A stretch of DNA of 64,000 nucleotides, taken from NCBI RefSeq assembly GCF_000016665.1, contig NC_009523.1:1860001-1924000 (forward strand), in the 5' to 3' direction. A program made the position numbers and the translations under genes. Position 1 is the stretch's first letter. Each line of letters begins with the position of its first letter. Positions 25,120 through 34,196 of the stretch are shown in pieces. The notes below the pieces were generated by a model. It was not told the origin of the DNA, did no database searches, and saw only the letters and a list, made by a program, of their open reading frames with translations. This DNA comes from Roseiflexus sp. RS-1. Lineage in GTDB: Bacteria; Chloroflexota; Chloroflexia; Chloroflexales; Roseiflexaceae.

Positions 25120-26406
25120 CTACTGCCCCCACGCCGGTTTGGGATAGATCGGTTCTTTTGTGCGCACGTCGGGCGGCCAGATCAGTTCCACTTTGCCGTC
25201 GATCACCTGGGTCAGATAGTTGTACGGCGGCGGCAGACCGCGCTCGTCGAAGGTGAATGTTCCGGCGACCGTGGTGATCTGGTTTGCCTTCAACCAGTCG
25301 CGGATGGCGGTCTGATCGAGGGTCTGCGCGCCTTCGACGCCGCGTTGCAATGCCTGCATCCAGGCATAGCCGAAGATAAAGTAGATCGGCGCAACCGGCG
25401 CATTGTATTTCGCCCTGGCAACCTCATTCAGCCGGGAAATGCCCTCGAACGGCAACGACGGGTGGACAGCGGTGCCGGAGAAGACGTAGTATCCATCCGC
25501 GCCCAACTCCTGCACCCAGGCAGGAATGATCGATCCGACCCCCTGAGCGATCAGTTTGGGGTTGTAGTCGAGGGCGCGCATTGCCTTCACAATCTGTACG
25601 CTGTCGGGGAAGAAGCCGTTGGCGAAGAAGATGTCCGCTTCCGCCCCTTTTGCTTTCGTCACCAGCGGCGCCGCATCGGTCAACGGCACATCATACCGCT
25701 CATTCACAACAATCTCAATGCCGAGGGCGCTCAGTTTTTCCGGCATTGGTTCCAGAATGGCAGCGCCGACCGGATTGTTGATGGTGAAGACCGCTGCCTT
25801 CTTTGGTCGTTCCGCTTCGGGGAGCGAGGCAAGCCATCCGTACAATCCTTCGTACCACCACTGCCCCATCAGCGGCGGCGCGCCAAAGACATAGGTGAAC
25901 CCCTGCGAGAAGGACGCCATGTGCCCGCCCATCGATACATAGACCTTCTGGTTCTTTTCGGCGACTGCCATCTGCGCGGCGGCGGCGGTGCCAGGATACC
26001 CGCCGCACAACAGATCCGCCTGATCGACCGAGATAACGCGGTTGAGGAGATTGACCGCGTTCTCGGTTTTGCTCTCGTCGTCGTAGATTGTCAGTTCGAC
26101 CGGACGACCGAGCAACCCGCCCGCAGCGTTGACATCCTCCGCCCATTGTTCGTACCCGCGCTGCACCCAGACGCCGGTGTCGGCGAAGGCGCCGGTCAAT
26201 GGCAGGGAGCAACCGATCTTGATCGGCGCTCCCTGTGGCGCAGCCGGTGCGGTCGTCGGCGCAGCCGGTGCGGTCGTCGGCGCAGCCGGTGCGGTCGTCG
26301 GCGCCGGTGCAGCTGGCGCCTGACCGCATGCACCCACCGCGAGCGCAACAATCCACGCACCCAGCATAGCCCAGAGCATCTGTCGGCGGAACGTGTGATG
26401 TGTCAT
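25120..26406 (-). CDS. ABC transporter substrate-binding lipoprotein (LivK type)
   Basis: 428 residues. The signal peptide ends in the lipobox VGAC, then a linker of repeated APTTAPA units, then the periplasmic-binding type 1 fold: IKIGCSLPLTGAFADTG, RGYEQWAEDVNAAGGLLGRPVEL, DLLCGGYPGTAAAAQMAVAEK and ADIFFANGFFPDSVQIVKAMRAL. This is a leucine/amide-type receptor, lipid-anchored at the outer face of the membrane. Ligand unknown; many members bind amino acids, amides or aromatic acids. First structural gene after the gntR remnant. Confidence 0.93.
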   Translation of the reverse strand: MTHHTFRRQMLWAMLGAWIVALAVGACGQAPAAPAPTTAPAAPTTAPAAPTTAPAAPQGAPIKIGCSLPLTGAFADTGVWVQRGYEQWAEDVNAAGGLLGRPVELTIYDDESKTENAVNLLNRVISVDQADLLCGGYPGTAAAAQMAVAEKNQKVYVSMGGHMASFSQGFTYVFGAPPLMGQWWYEGLYGWLASLPEAERPKKAAVFTINNPVGAAILEPMPEKLSALGIEIVVNERYDVPLTDAAPLVTKAKGAEADIFFANGFFPDSVQIVKAMRALDYNPKLIAQGVGSIIPAWVQELGADGYYVFSGTAVHPSLPFEGISRLNEVARAKYNAPVAPIYFIFGYAWMQALQRGVEGAQTLDQTAIRDWLKANQITTVAGTFTFDERGLPPPYNYLTQVIDGKVELIWPPDVRTKEPIYPKPAWGQ

Positions 26407-26433
26407 ACGTTGACCTCCTGTTGAAACTCCATC

Positions 26434-27128
26434 TTACGAACAGTCTGAAGGATGGTGATCAGATTCGGGCGATACTTTGAGGGTGGCAAGCACCCCTTCC
26501 AGGGTGCGGCGGAGATGGCTGCGCACCGCCTGACCTGCCGCAACGACATCCCAGTTGCGGCAGGCGGCGAGGATGGTCTCGTGATCGACAATCGCCTGCT
26601 GCGCCCGGTTGGGCAGATTGACATAGATCTGCCGGTAGCGCATCGAGCGGGTCGACAGGCTTGAAATCAGGTCGATCAGCAACGGTTGCTGCGCCGGTTC
26701 ATACAGCGCGAGGTGAAACTCCTGGTTGATCTCCAGCGCCGTTGCGAATGCCCGGTCCTGGATCGCCTGAATGAAACGTGCGTTGATCTGGCTGACATAG
26801 TCGAGGTGCGCCGGGGTCATGTGCGGCAGCGCCTGCTGAATCGCCAGTTCTTCGAGCACTTCGCGGATGCTGTAGATCTCGCGGAACTCGTCGATCGACA
26901 ACTCGATGACGAACACGCCACGTCGGGGTGAAATCTGCACCAACCCTTGAGTTGCCGCAGGCACTCGCGCACGGGGATGATGCTGACGCCGAGTTCGGCG
27001 GCGATTGCCTGCTGATCGAGCCGTGAGTTCATAGGATACCGTCCACTCAGAATATCGGCGCGCACGGTTTCGATCACGTACTGCGTGACGGTTGGCGGAC
27101 TGACCCTGTTCGCTCGTGTGGATGACAT
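26434..27128 (-). pseudogene. GntR/FadR-type regulator, frameshifted between HTH and ligand domains
   Basis: The N-terminal winged helix is read from 27128 (PPTVTQYVIETVRADILSGRYP, then LDQQAIAAELGVSIIPVRECLRQL). The frame then departs, and the FCD ligand domain continues in another frame from about 26950 (GLVQISPRRGVFVIELSIDEFREIYSIREVLEE to the end at 26434). In intact relatives LRQL is followed by a few residues and then GLVQ, so a short deletion (net one base too few in frame terms) fits best. The two halves would not make a working regulator. It lies 27 bases before the binding-protein gene, as the usual local regulator of such a locus. Confidence 0.85.
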
Positions 27129-27628
27129 ATCAAGACTCCGGGCGCTGCATGGGCAAGGTATGAAGGAGAGCGCGGAGATTTTTATAATTTCTAAACGATT
27201 ATATCCGAGATCGTGATGGTGTCAAGGATGGAAAGAAGTAACTTACGACCAGGGGTCTTGAGGATTTTCCTTGCCCCCAGCTTGTGGGACGACCGGGTGG
27301 GGGGCGGCGGTGAGCGACGCCGCCCGACCTGCCGCCCCGACCACACCCGAAAAGAAATCGCCGCGTGCGTGACGGCGGCATTGTCCGCGCCGATCCGCAG
27401 CGCAACCATCCGGCGTGCCGCAATCCTCGCGCGCTACCTCACAGGGATAGATTTTTTGGAAAACCCCGGCGTGCCATCGCCCGTTTCAGGGCATCAGGAA
27501 GACCAAACTCCCCCTTCTCCCGTGTGGGAGAAGGGGGTTGGGGGGGATGAGGGGCAAAAGCGTGGAGAACGCAGAACACCGCTCATCACTTCCAGGAACT
27601 CTACCCCTGAGAGCCGCCCGCCGCCCGA
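27129..27628. other. Gene-free spacer with a strong palindrome
   Basis: No coding gene is supported. A perfect 12-bp stem with a GTGT loop (CCCCCTTCTCCC at 27510-27521, GGGAGAAGGGGG at 27526-27537) lies near the propeller gene's 3' end, within the same C-rich repeat type seen at 22860-23130. It has no following T-run on either strand, so it is not a standard terminator. Confidence 0.6.
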
Positions 27629-29587
27629 TTACGGATACGGCGCCCAGCGCGCCTTCTCGATTGCCAGCCGCCACACGCCGCTGATGGACGCGCCGTAGAT
27701 TGCCGGCGGTTGCGCCGGGTCGGTGACCAGGAGCAGGAAGGAGGGGCTCCGAAATAGCGAAGAACCCTTCTCCCTGCTCCAGGTGGCGCCGCCATCTGTA
27801 CTTCTGAGAAGCATCTCACTCGCAGCGTACACCGTCGCTGGCGCGTTCGGGTCGATGACCACGGCAGTTATGCCGGAATCCGTCCTGACGCTCTCGCTCC
27901 AGGTGGCGCCGCCATCGGCGCTGCGGAAGAGCGCGTTCTCCCCGCGATCGTCTGTTCCCGCATACAGGGTTGCAGGTTCGACGGGATGGATCGCCAGCGC
28001 CTGTACCGACCGACCGGGCAACCCGACGGCGCGCCAGGTCTCCCCGCCATCGTCGCTGCGCTGCACGCCCCCTTCTCGGACGCCTGCATACAGCGTGGTC
28101 GGCGTGGTCGGATCGACCGCCAGTGTCAGGATCCGCTGACCGGGCAACCCGATGGCGCGCCAGGTTTCCCCGCCGTCCGTGCTTTTGTACACGCCGGGTT
28201 CGTCGCCATAGCCGACGCCCGCATACAGCGTGGTCGGCGTGGTCGGGATCACGGACAGCGCCTGTACCAACTGACCGGGCAAACCGACGGCGCGCCAGGT
28301 GAGGCCGCTATCATCGCTTTTGTGCACCCCATTATCGGTTGCAGCGTACAGGGTCGTCGGCGTGGTCGGGTCGACCGCCAGCGCGAAGATATCGAAGCCG
28401 GTCAGCCCGTCGCTGGCGGCGCGCCAGGTGAGACCGCGATCATCGCTGCGGTACACCCCGCCCACATACGTTCCCACGTAGAGCGCCGACGGCGTCTGCG
28501 CCAGGCTCAGAATGATGGAACCCAACCCGGCAGGCTGCCAGGAGACGCCGCCATCGCTGCTGCGCCAGAGACCGCCGCTGAAAAGGCTAAGCGTGCGCTT
28601 GGCGTAGAGCGTCGCCGGTGCGGTTGGATCGACTGCCAGCAGGCGAAGTGAAACCCCACCGAAAGAAACCTCTTCGCGAAGCGTACCCGAACGAAAAACA
28701 GGCGTAGCGACTTCGATCTCGCTCCAGGTGGCGCCGCCGTCAGCGCTGCGGTAAAGGGACCTCGCATTGGTCGCGTACATCACCCCAGTCGGAGCGCGCA
28801 ACAGGCTCAACACGCTCATTCCTGGCAGACCGTCTGCGGCGTGCCAGGTTTCCCCGCCGTCTGCGCTCTTGTACACGCCATCACTGACTGCGGCGACGAT
28901 CACCTGGGGGTTCGCCGGGTCAATGGACAGTGCATTCGCTCTCCATGTGCTGATCCTGCCCCAGGTTTCCCCGCCGTCGTCACTCTTGTACACGCCAGTG
29001 CCAGTTTCGGCGAAGACCACGCGGGGGTTTGTCGGGTCGATGGACAGCGCGTTTATCTCTGTGACAGATCCCGCGACCTTGCGCCAGGTGTCCCCGCCGT
29101 TTTCACTCTTGTACACGCCATTGCGGGTTCCGGCGAAGACCACGCGGGGGTTCGTCGGGTCGATGGACAGCGCAGACACCCAATTCCATTCCCCCAACTC
29201 CAACCCCCGGTTGACCGCGCGCCAGGTTTCCCCGCCGTCTGCGCTCTTGTACACGCCTCTCTCGCCATAGACATACAGCGTGGTCGGTGTCGTCGAGGCG
29301 ATAGCGAGCGATCTTCCTCTGAAGCCTGACCCGCGAAGATACCGCCAGGTCGTGCCACCGTCCTCACTTTTGTATACGCCGCGGAACCAGGTTGCTGCAT
29401 ACAGCGTGGTCGGCGTCGTCGGGTCGAACACCAGCGATGTCACGTCATCGTTGGCCGGACCGAGAAACTCCCAGGGATTCTCTTCCTCCGCCGGGCGCAA
29501 CAGGGTGAACCCCAGTCCCAGCGCGCCGAGCAGCGCCAGTGCGCCGAGCGCGACGATAAGCCGGGTTGTGCGTGACAGACGCGCCAT
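27629..29587 (-). CDS. Asp-box (BNR/YCF48-like) beta-propeller protein, membrane anchored
   Basis: About 652 residues. The start at 29587 (MARLSRTTRLIVALGALALL) has AGGAGAG upstream; the open frame continues further but without support. One N-terminal membrane helix anchors the protein with the rest outside. The body has about 13 Asp-box units of the form S-x-D-G-G-x-T-W (for example KSEDGGTTWR, KSADGGETWR, RSDDGGETWR), each preceded by TTLYAG-type strands, typical of sialidase/VPS10/Ycf48-type propellers. No sialidase active site was recognised, so it is probably a binding protein. A close paralogue lies upstream at 30089-32139. Confidence 0.9.
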   Translation of the reverse strand: MARLSRTTRLIVALGALALLGALGLGFTLLRPAEEENPWEFLGPANDDVTSLVFDPTTPTTLYAATWFRGVYKSEDGGTTWRYLRGSGFRGRSLAIASTTPTTLYVYGERGVYKSADGGETWRAVNRGLELGEWNWVSALSIDPTNPRVVFAGTRNGVYKSENGGDTWRKVAGSVTEINALSIDPTNPRVVFAETGTGVYKSDDGGETWGRISTWRANALSIDPANPQVIVAAVSDGVYKSADGGETWHAADGLPGMSVLSLLRAPTGVMYATNARSLYRSADGGATWSEIEVATPVFRSGTLREEVSFGGVSLRLLAVDPTAPATLYAKRTLSLFSGGLWRSSDGGVSWQPAGLGSIILSLAQTPSALYVGTYVGGVYRSDDRGLTWRAASDGLTGFDIFALAVDPTTPTTLYAATDNGVHKSDDSGLTWRAVGLPGQLVQALSVIPTTPTTLYAGVGYGDEPGVYKSTDGGETWRAIGLPGQRILTLAVDPTTPTTLYAGVREGGVQRSDDGGETWRAVGLPGRSVQALAIHPVEPATLYAGTDDRGENALFRSADGGATWSESVRTDSGITAVVIDPNAPATVYAASEMLLRSTDGGATWSREKGSSLFRSPSFLLLVTDPAQPPAIYGASISGVWRLAIEKARWAPYP

Positions 29588-29693
29588 ATCTCTCTCCTTT
29601 CCTCCATCTGCTCCACAATAAGTCCTGCGTCTACCATGAACGACTCGGTTGCGACCAAATCTCAGTTTACGTTGCACTGGCGGCGGCGATCTT

Positions 29694-29797
29694 CGTGTGG
29701 GTGCAGTCCGGTCCGGCTCGTCTGCTGATGATCGACGGCGAAGGGATCGCGCCGCCCCGCCCGTTGCGTCGGTCAGCCCGATGCGACCTGCTGAAGT
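29694..29797 (+). pseudogene. Remnant of a pruA 5' coding region
   Basis: The stretch reads close to pruA codons about 29-66. LMIDGEGIA matches LIIDGERIA, and the run ending CGACCTGCTGAAGTGGTC matches CGACCTGCCGAAGTGGTC of pruA (near 32495-32512). The sequence before it (29600-29680) also matches the spacer before pruA (32150-32235). So this is the truncated end of a duplicated propeller-pruA segment, cut off where the ATGG/CCAT-type repeats begin. Confidence 0.75.
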
Positions 29798-29864
29798 GGT
29801 CTTTAGAATCAATAATCCGGTCTAGCCCGCGCAGGCGGGCTTCGCCCTGGATAGCCGAGGGCTT
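29792..29864 (-). repeat. Partial unit of the 116-bp element
   Basis: On the minus strand a partial unit starts AAGCCCTCGGCTATCC directly after the GACCAT end of the full copy at 29865-29980 and ends near TAAAGACCAC. Same junction as in the 17.1-kb cluster. Confidence 0.8.
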
Positions 29865-29980
29865 ATGGTCTTTGAAGAAATAATCCGGTATAGCCCGCGC
29901 AGGCGGGCTTTGCCTTGCATAGCCGAGGGCTTCAGCCCCACGGCTAGCGCGGTATAGCGGAATAAATTCTCAATCCCCAT
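29865..29980 (-). repeat. 116-bp element, full copy
   Basis: Exactly 116 bp. On the minus strand it starts ATGGGGATTGAGAATTTATT and ends CTTCAAAGACCAT, with the same two internal hairpins as the copy at 38699-38814. A further left-end fragment (ATGGGAATTGAGAATTG on the minus strand) follows at about 30007-30028. The stretch 29588-30088 otherwise holds only the pruA remnant. Confidence 0.9.
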
Positions 29981-30088
29981 CAGCCCGACGGCAAGAGGCG
30001 CATACGGATTCAATTCTCAATTCCCATAAGTAGTCTGGTCCAATCGCGGCATCGTCCGCGCCGCGCCGCCACCCCGCGCGCCGCCCGA

Positions 30089-32139
30089 TTACGGATACGG
30101 CGCCCAGCGCGCCTTATCAATCGCCAGTCGCTGCACGCCGCTGATGAGCGTTCCGACATAGATGGTCGGCGGTTGCGCCGGGTCGGTGACCAGGAGCAGG
30201 GATAGGGGCGTCGCAGTCAATATCGGATAATGGCTCCATATCGGATAATAGCTCCAGGTGGCGCCGCCATCTGTACTTCTGAGTATCTCTCCGTTCTCAT
30301 TCGCAGCGTACACTGTCGCTGGCGCGTTCGGGTCGATGACCACGGCAATTATGCCAGTCGTCCTGATGCTCTCGCTCCAGGTGGCGCCGCCATCGGCGCT
30401 GCGGAAGAGCGCGTCCTGCCCGCGATCGTCCGTTCCCGCATACAGGGTTGCGGGTTCGACGGGATGGATCGCCAGCGCCCGTACCGACCGACCCGGCAAC
30501 CCGACGGCGCGCCAGGTCGCGCCGCCATCGTCGCTGCGCTGCACGCCCCCTTCCCGGACGCCTGCATACAGCGTGGTCGGCGTGGTCGGATCGACCGCCA
30601 GTGTCAGAACCCGCTGACCGGGCAGCCCGGCGGCGCGCCAGGTTTCCCCGCCGTCCGTGCTTTTGTACACGCCGGGTTCGTCGCCATAGCCGACGCCCGC
30701 ATACAGCGTGGTCGGCGTGGTCGGGATGACCGCCAGCGTCCAAACCCGCTGACCGGACAACCCGACGGCGCGCCAGGTGAGGCCGCTATCATCGCTTTTG
30801 TGCACCCCATTATCGGTTGCAGCGTACAGGGTCGTCGGCGTGGTCGGGTCGACCGCCAGCTCGAAGACATCAAAGCCGGTCAATCCTTCGCTGGCGGCGC
30901 GCCAGGTGAGACCGCGATCATCGCTGCGGTACACCCCGCCCCCACTCGTGCCCGCATAGAGCGATGACGGTGTCAGCGCCAGGCTCCGGACGGTGCGAGG
31001 CAACCCGGCAGGTCGCCAGGAGACGCCGCCATCGCTGCTGCGCAAGAGACCTGAGAGACCTGAGAATGAAACAGAAGCATAGAGCGTCGCTGGCGCGTTC
31101 GGATCGACCGCCAGCAGGAGAAGCTTACTCCCCGCGCCCCCCGGACAGCGATCAAGCGGAGACGCGAGCAGAATTTCGATAATGTCGACCCTGTTCCAGG
31201 TAGCGCCGCCGTCAGTGCTACGGTACAGGTGCGAACAGTCTTCCCAATCGCTCACGTACATCACTCCGGTTGGAGCGCGCAACAGGCTCGACATTTTCTT
31301 TGCTGGCAGACCGTCTGCGGCGCGCCAGGTCGCTCCGCCGTCCGCGCTTCTGATCACGCCTTTGTCGGTTCTGGCGACGATCACCTGGGGGTTCGCCGGG
31401 TCGATGGACAGTGCATTCGCTCTCCATGTGCTGATCCTGTCCCAGGTTTCCCCGCCGTCTGTACTCTTGTACACGCCATTGCGGGTTCCAGCGACGATCA
31501 CCTGCGAGTTCGTCGGGTCGATGGACAGCGCATTTATCTCTGGGAAATATCCCTCGGCCTTGCGCCAGCTTTCCCCGCCGTTTTCACTCTTGTACACGCC
31601 GGTGTCGGTTCCGGCGAAGACTACGCGGGGGTTCGTCGGGTCGATGGACAGCGCAGACACCCAATTCCATTCCCCCAACTCCAACCCCCGGTTGACCGCG
31701 CGCCAGGTTTCCCCGCCGTCTGCGCTCTTGTACACGCCTCTCTCGCCATAGACATACAGCGTGGTCGGTGTCGTCGAGGCGATAGCGAGCGATCTTCCTC
31801 TGAAGCCTGACCCGCGAAGATACCGCCAGGTGGTGCCGCCATCCTCACTTTTGTAGACGCCGCGGAACCGGGTTGCTGCATACAGCGTGGTCGGCGTCGT
31901 CGGATCAAATACCAGCGATGTCACGTCATCGTCGGCCGGACCGAGAAACTCCCAGGGATTCTCTTCCTCCGCCGGGCGCAACAGGGCGAACCCCCTTTTG
32001 GATAGGCGCGGGCGCGCGGTGCTGGCGGGTTCTCTTCCTCCGCCGGGCGCAACAGGGCGAACCCCAGCCCCAGCGCGCCGAGCAGCGCCAGCGCGCTGAT
32101 CACGGCGATGATCCTGATTCTGCGGGACATCCGCGCCAT
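30089..32139 (-). pseudogene. Second Asp-box beta-propeller gene, split by a 71-bp insertion
   Basis: Paralogue of the 27629-29587 gene with the same order of about 13 Asp-box units. The proper start at 32139 (MARMSRRIRIIAVISALALL) has a good ribosome site and encodes the membrane helix. After LLRPAEEENP the frame is lost because the coding sequence around 31959-32065 contains a 36-bp perfect direct repeat at 71-bp spacing. The propeller then continues in another frame from about 31981 (RPAEEENPWEFLGPADDD). As it stands, the anchor is read into an unrelated short tail and the propeller lacks its own start. Loss of one repeat would restore the frame, so it may be a switch or recent damage. Confidence 0.85.
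31959..32065. repeat. 36-bp direct repeat pair, 71-bp offset
   Basis: The sequence starting TTCTCTTCCTCCGCCGGGCG occurs at 31959-31994 and 32030-32065, identical over 36 bp, with a GC-rich 35-bp segment between that is not seen in the paralogue. Confidence 0.95.
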
Positions 32140-32277
32140 GTCACTCTCCTTTCCCTTTCCTCTATCTGCTCCACATGAAGTCCTACGTTCACATGAACGA
32201 TCAGGTTGCAACCGAATCTCAGTTTGCGTTGCACCTGACGTCGATCACCATCCGGGCGCACGCAGCGGTGAGTCGTG

Positions 32278-32283
32278 TATAAT
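32278..32283 (+). promoter_or_regulatory. -10 element of pruA
   Basis: A consensus TATAAT lies 35 bases before the pruA start. No convincing -35 at 16-18 bp. Confidence 0.45.
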
Positions 32284-32317
32284 GCCTTGCAGGAGAACGA
32301 ACCACAGGAGGAAGACG

Positions 32318-33868
32318 ATGGACCTCCCCCCATTCCGAAATGAACCGTACACCGACTTTAACGATCCCGCCAATATCGCTGCCATGGAGCAGGCGCTGGC
32401 GCACGTCCGGGCGCAGTTCGGTCGCACCTATCCGCTGATTATCGACGGCGAACGGATCGCCACCAGCGAAACCATAGCATCGGTCAACCCGGCGCGACCT
32501 GCCGAAGTGGTCGGGTATGCGGCGAGCGCCGATGTCGCTCTGGCGCAGCGCGCGATCGAGACGGCGCACCGCCGCTTTGCCGAATGGCGTCGTGCGCCGG
32601 TCGAGCAGCGTGTCGATCTGTTGTTGAAGGCTGCGGCTGCCATGCGTGCGCGTCGCTTTGAGTTGAATGCCTGGATTGTGTACGAGGTCAGCAAGAGTTG
32701 GTCCGAGGCGGACGCCGATGTTGCCGAAGCGATTGACTTTTGCGAATTCTATGCGCGCGAAATGCTGCGCCTGAGCGAGCCGCAGCCGCTCTACCCCATC
32801 CCTGGCGAGGATGACCGGCTGACGTATATTCCGCTCGGTGCAGGCGTGGCGATCCCGCCATGGAATTTCCCGCTTGCCATTATGGTTGGTCTGGTGACGG
32901 CGCCGGTTGTTGCCGGCAATACGATTGTGCTCAAACCGGCTTCGACCGCGCCGATCATTGCAGCAAAGTTTATGGAAATCCTGGAAGAATGCGGTTTACC
33001 GCCCGGCGTGGTCAATTACCTCCCCGGTCCCGGCAGCAGCGTCGGTGATGCGCTGGTCGATCATCCCCTGACGCGCTTCATCGGCTTCACCGGCTCGAAG
33101 GAAGTCGGGCTTCGCATCTTTGAGCGTGCGGCAAAGGTGCATCCGGGGCAGAAGTGGCTTAAGCGCACCATTCTTGAGATGGGTGGCAAGGATACGATCA
33201 TCGTGGACGAAACTGCGGACCTGGAGGCGGCGGCTTCGGGGATTGTCGTCTCCGCGTTCGGTTTCCAGGGGCAGAAGTGCTCGGCGTGCTCGCGGGTCGT
33301 TGCCGTCGAACCGGTCTACAATGAGTTGCTCGACCGGGTGATCGAGTTGACCGGTGGGTTGACGGTCGGCGATCCGGCACAGCGCGGGACGTTCATGGGT
33401 GCAGTGATCGATGCACGTTCGCAGGAGAAGATTCGCCGGTATATCGAGGAAGGGCAGCGTGAAGGCGGTCGGCTGGCGTTCAGCGGTGACGCGCCCGCTG
33501 ATGGCTATTTCGTGCCGCCGACGATCATCGCCGATGTGGACCCCAATGCGCGTATCGCCCAGGAGGAGATTTTCGGTCCGGTGCTGGCGTTCATCAAAGC
33601 GCGCGACTTCGATGAGGCGCTGGCGATTGCGAACAATACCGAGTATGGTCTCACCGGCGGCGTCTATTCCCGTTCGCGGGAACGGTTGGAGCGCGCCCGC
33701 GATGAGTTCCATGTTGGCAACCTGTACTTCAACCGCAAGATCACCGGCGCAATGGTCGGCGCCCATCCGTTCGGCGGTTTCAATATGTCCGGCACCGACT
33801 CGAAAGCCGGCGGGCGGGATTATCTGCTGCTCTTCCTGCAAGCCAAGACGGTCGCCGAGAAGTTGTGA
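32318..33868 (+). CDS. pruA: L-glutamate gamma-semialdehyde dehydrogenase (P5C dehydrogenase)
   Basis: Oxidises glutamate semialdehyde to glutamate with NAD in proline and arginine catabolism. The 516-residue product has the ALDH fold: PWNFPLAIM (cofactor cleft), FTGSKEVG, the catalytic Glu in LEMGGKDTIIV and catalytic Cys in GFQGQKCSACSR, and the C-terminal EIFGPVLAF and KITGAMVGAHPFGGFNMSGT. The KCSACSR and ITGA context is typical of the single-domain PruA/RocA group. AGGAGG lies six bases before the ATG. No proline dehydrogenase gene is adjacent. Confidence 0.95.
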   Translation: MDLPPFRNEPYTDFNDPANIAAMEQALAHVRAQFGRTYPLIIDGERIATSETIASVNPARPAEVVGYAASADVALAQRAIETAHRRFAEWRRAPVEQRVDLLLKAAAAMRARRFELNAWIVYEVSKSWSEADADVAEAIDFCEFYAREMLRLSEPQPLYPIPGEDDRLTYIPLGAGVAIPPWNFPLAIMVGLVTAPVVAGNTIVLKPASTAPIIAAKFMEILEECGLPPGVVNYLPGPGSSVGDALVDHPLTRFIGFTGSKEVGLRIFERAAKVHPGQKWLKRTILEMGGKDTIIVDETADLEAAASGIVVSAFGFQGQKCSACSRVVAVEPVYNELLDRVIELTGGLTVGDPAQRGTFMGAVIDARSQEKIRRYIEEGQREGGRLAFSGDAPADGYFVPPTIIADVDPNARIAQEEIFGPVLAFIKARDFDEALAIANNTEYGLTGGVYSRSRERLERARDEFHVGNLYFNRKITGAMVGAHPFGGFNMSGTDSKAGGRDYLLLFLQAKTVAEKL

Positions 33869-33905
33869 GGGGATGAGGCGAGAGGGGATGAGGCGAGAGG
33901 GGCGA

Positions 33906-34187
33906 GGGTTGAGGGTTGAAGGTTGAAGGTTGAAGGCGGGAAGGTCGTTGCACGTTGAACGTTGCAGGTTGGTATGCGTTCTCGTCCTCTTGACCGGTAT
34001 TATGAAGGTGGGAAGGTTGTTGCACGTTGAACGTTGCAGGTTGATATGCGTTCTCGTCCTCTTGACTGGTATAAGGTGGGAAGGTTGTTGCACGTTGAAC
34101 GTTGCAGGTTGATATGCGTTCTCGTCCTCTTGACCGGTATTATGAAGGTGGGAAGGTCGTTGCACGTTGAACGTTGCAGCCAGATAA
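33906..34187. repeat. 68-72-bp tandem repeat containing GTTGAAC heptamers
   Basis: After a short run of GGTTGAA units come about three and a half copies of a 68-72-bp unit, each with GCACGTTGAACGTTGCAGGTT and TATGCGTTCTCGTCCTCTTG. It fills the 328-bp spacer between pruA and the carboxypeptidase gene. No spacer pattern of CRISPR type. Confidence 0.9.
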
Positions 34188-34196
34188 GGTTTCACT

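Noticed and set aside
24835-26424. 529-codon plus-strand frame opposite livH and the binding-protein gene
   Set aside because: Composition rich in Arg/Gln/His is typical of an antisense shadow; the minus-strand genes carry clear family motifs.
31921-32211. Separate small membrane protein gene
   Set aside because: It is the anchor end of the split propeller gene reading into a wrong frame, not an independent gene.
33906-34187. Possible CRISPR array (68-72-bp period)
   Set aside because: The whole unit is conserved, including the part that would be spacer.
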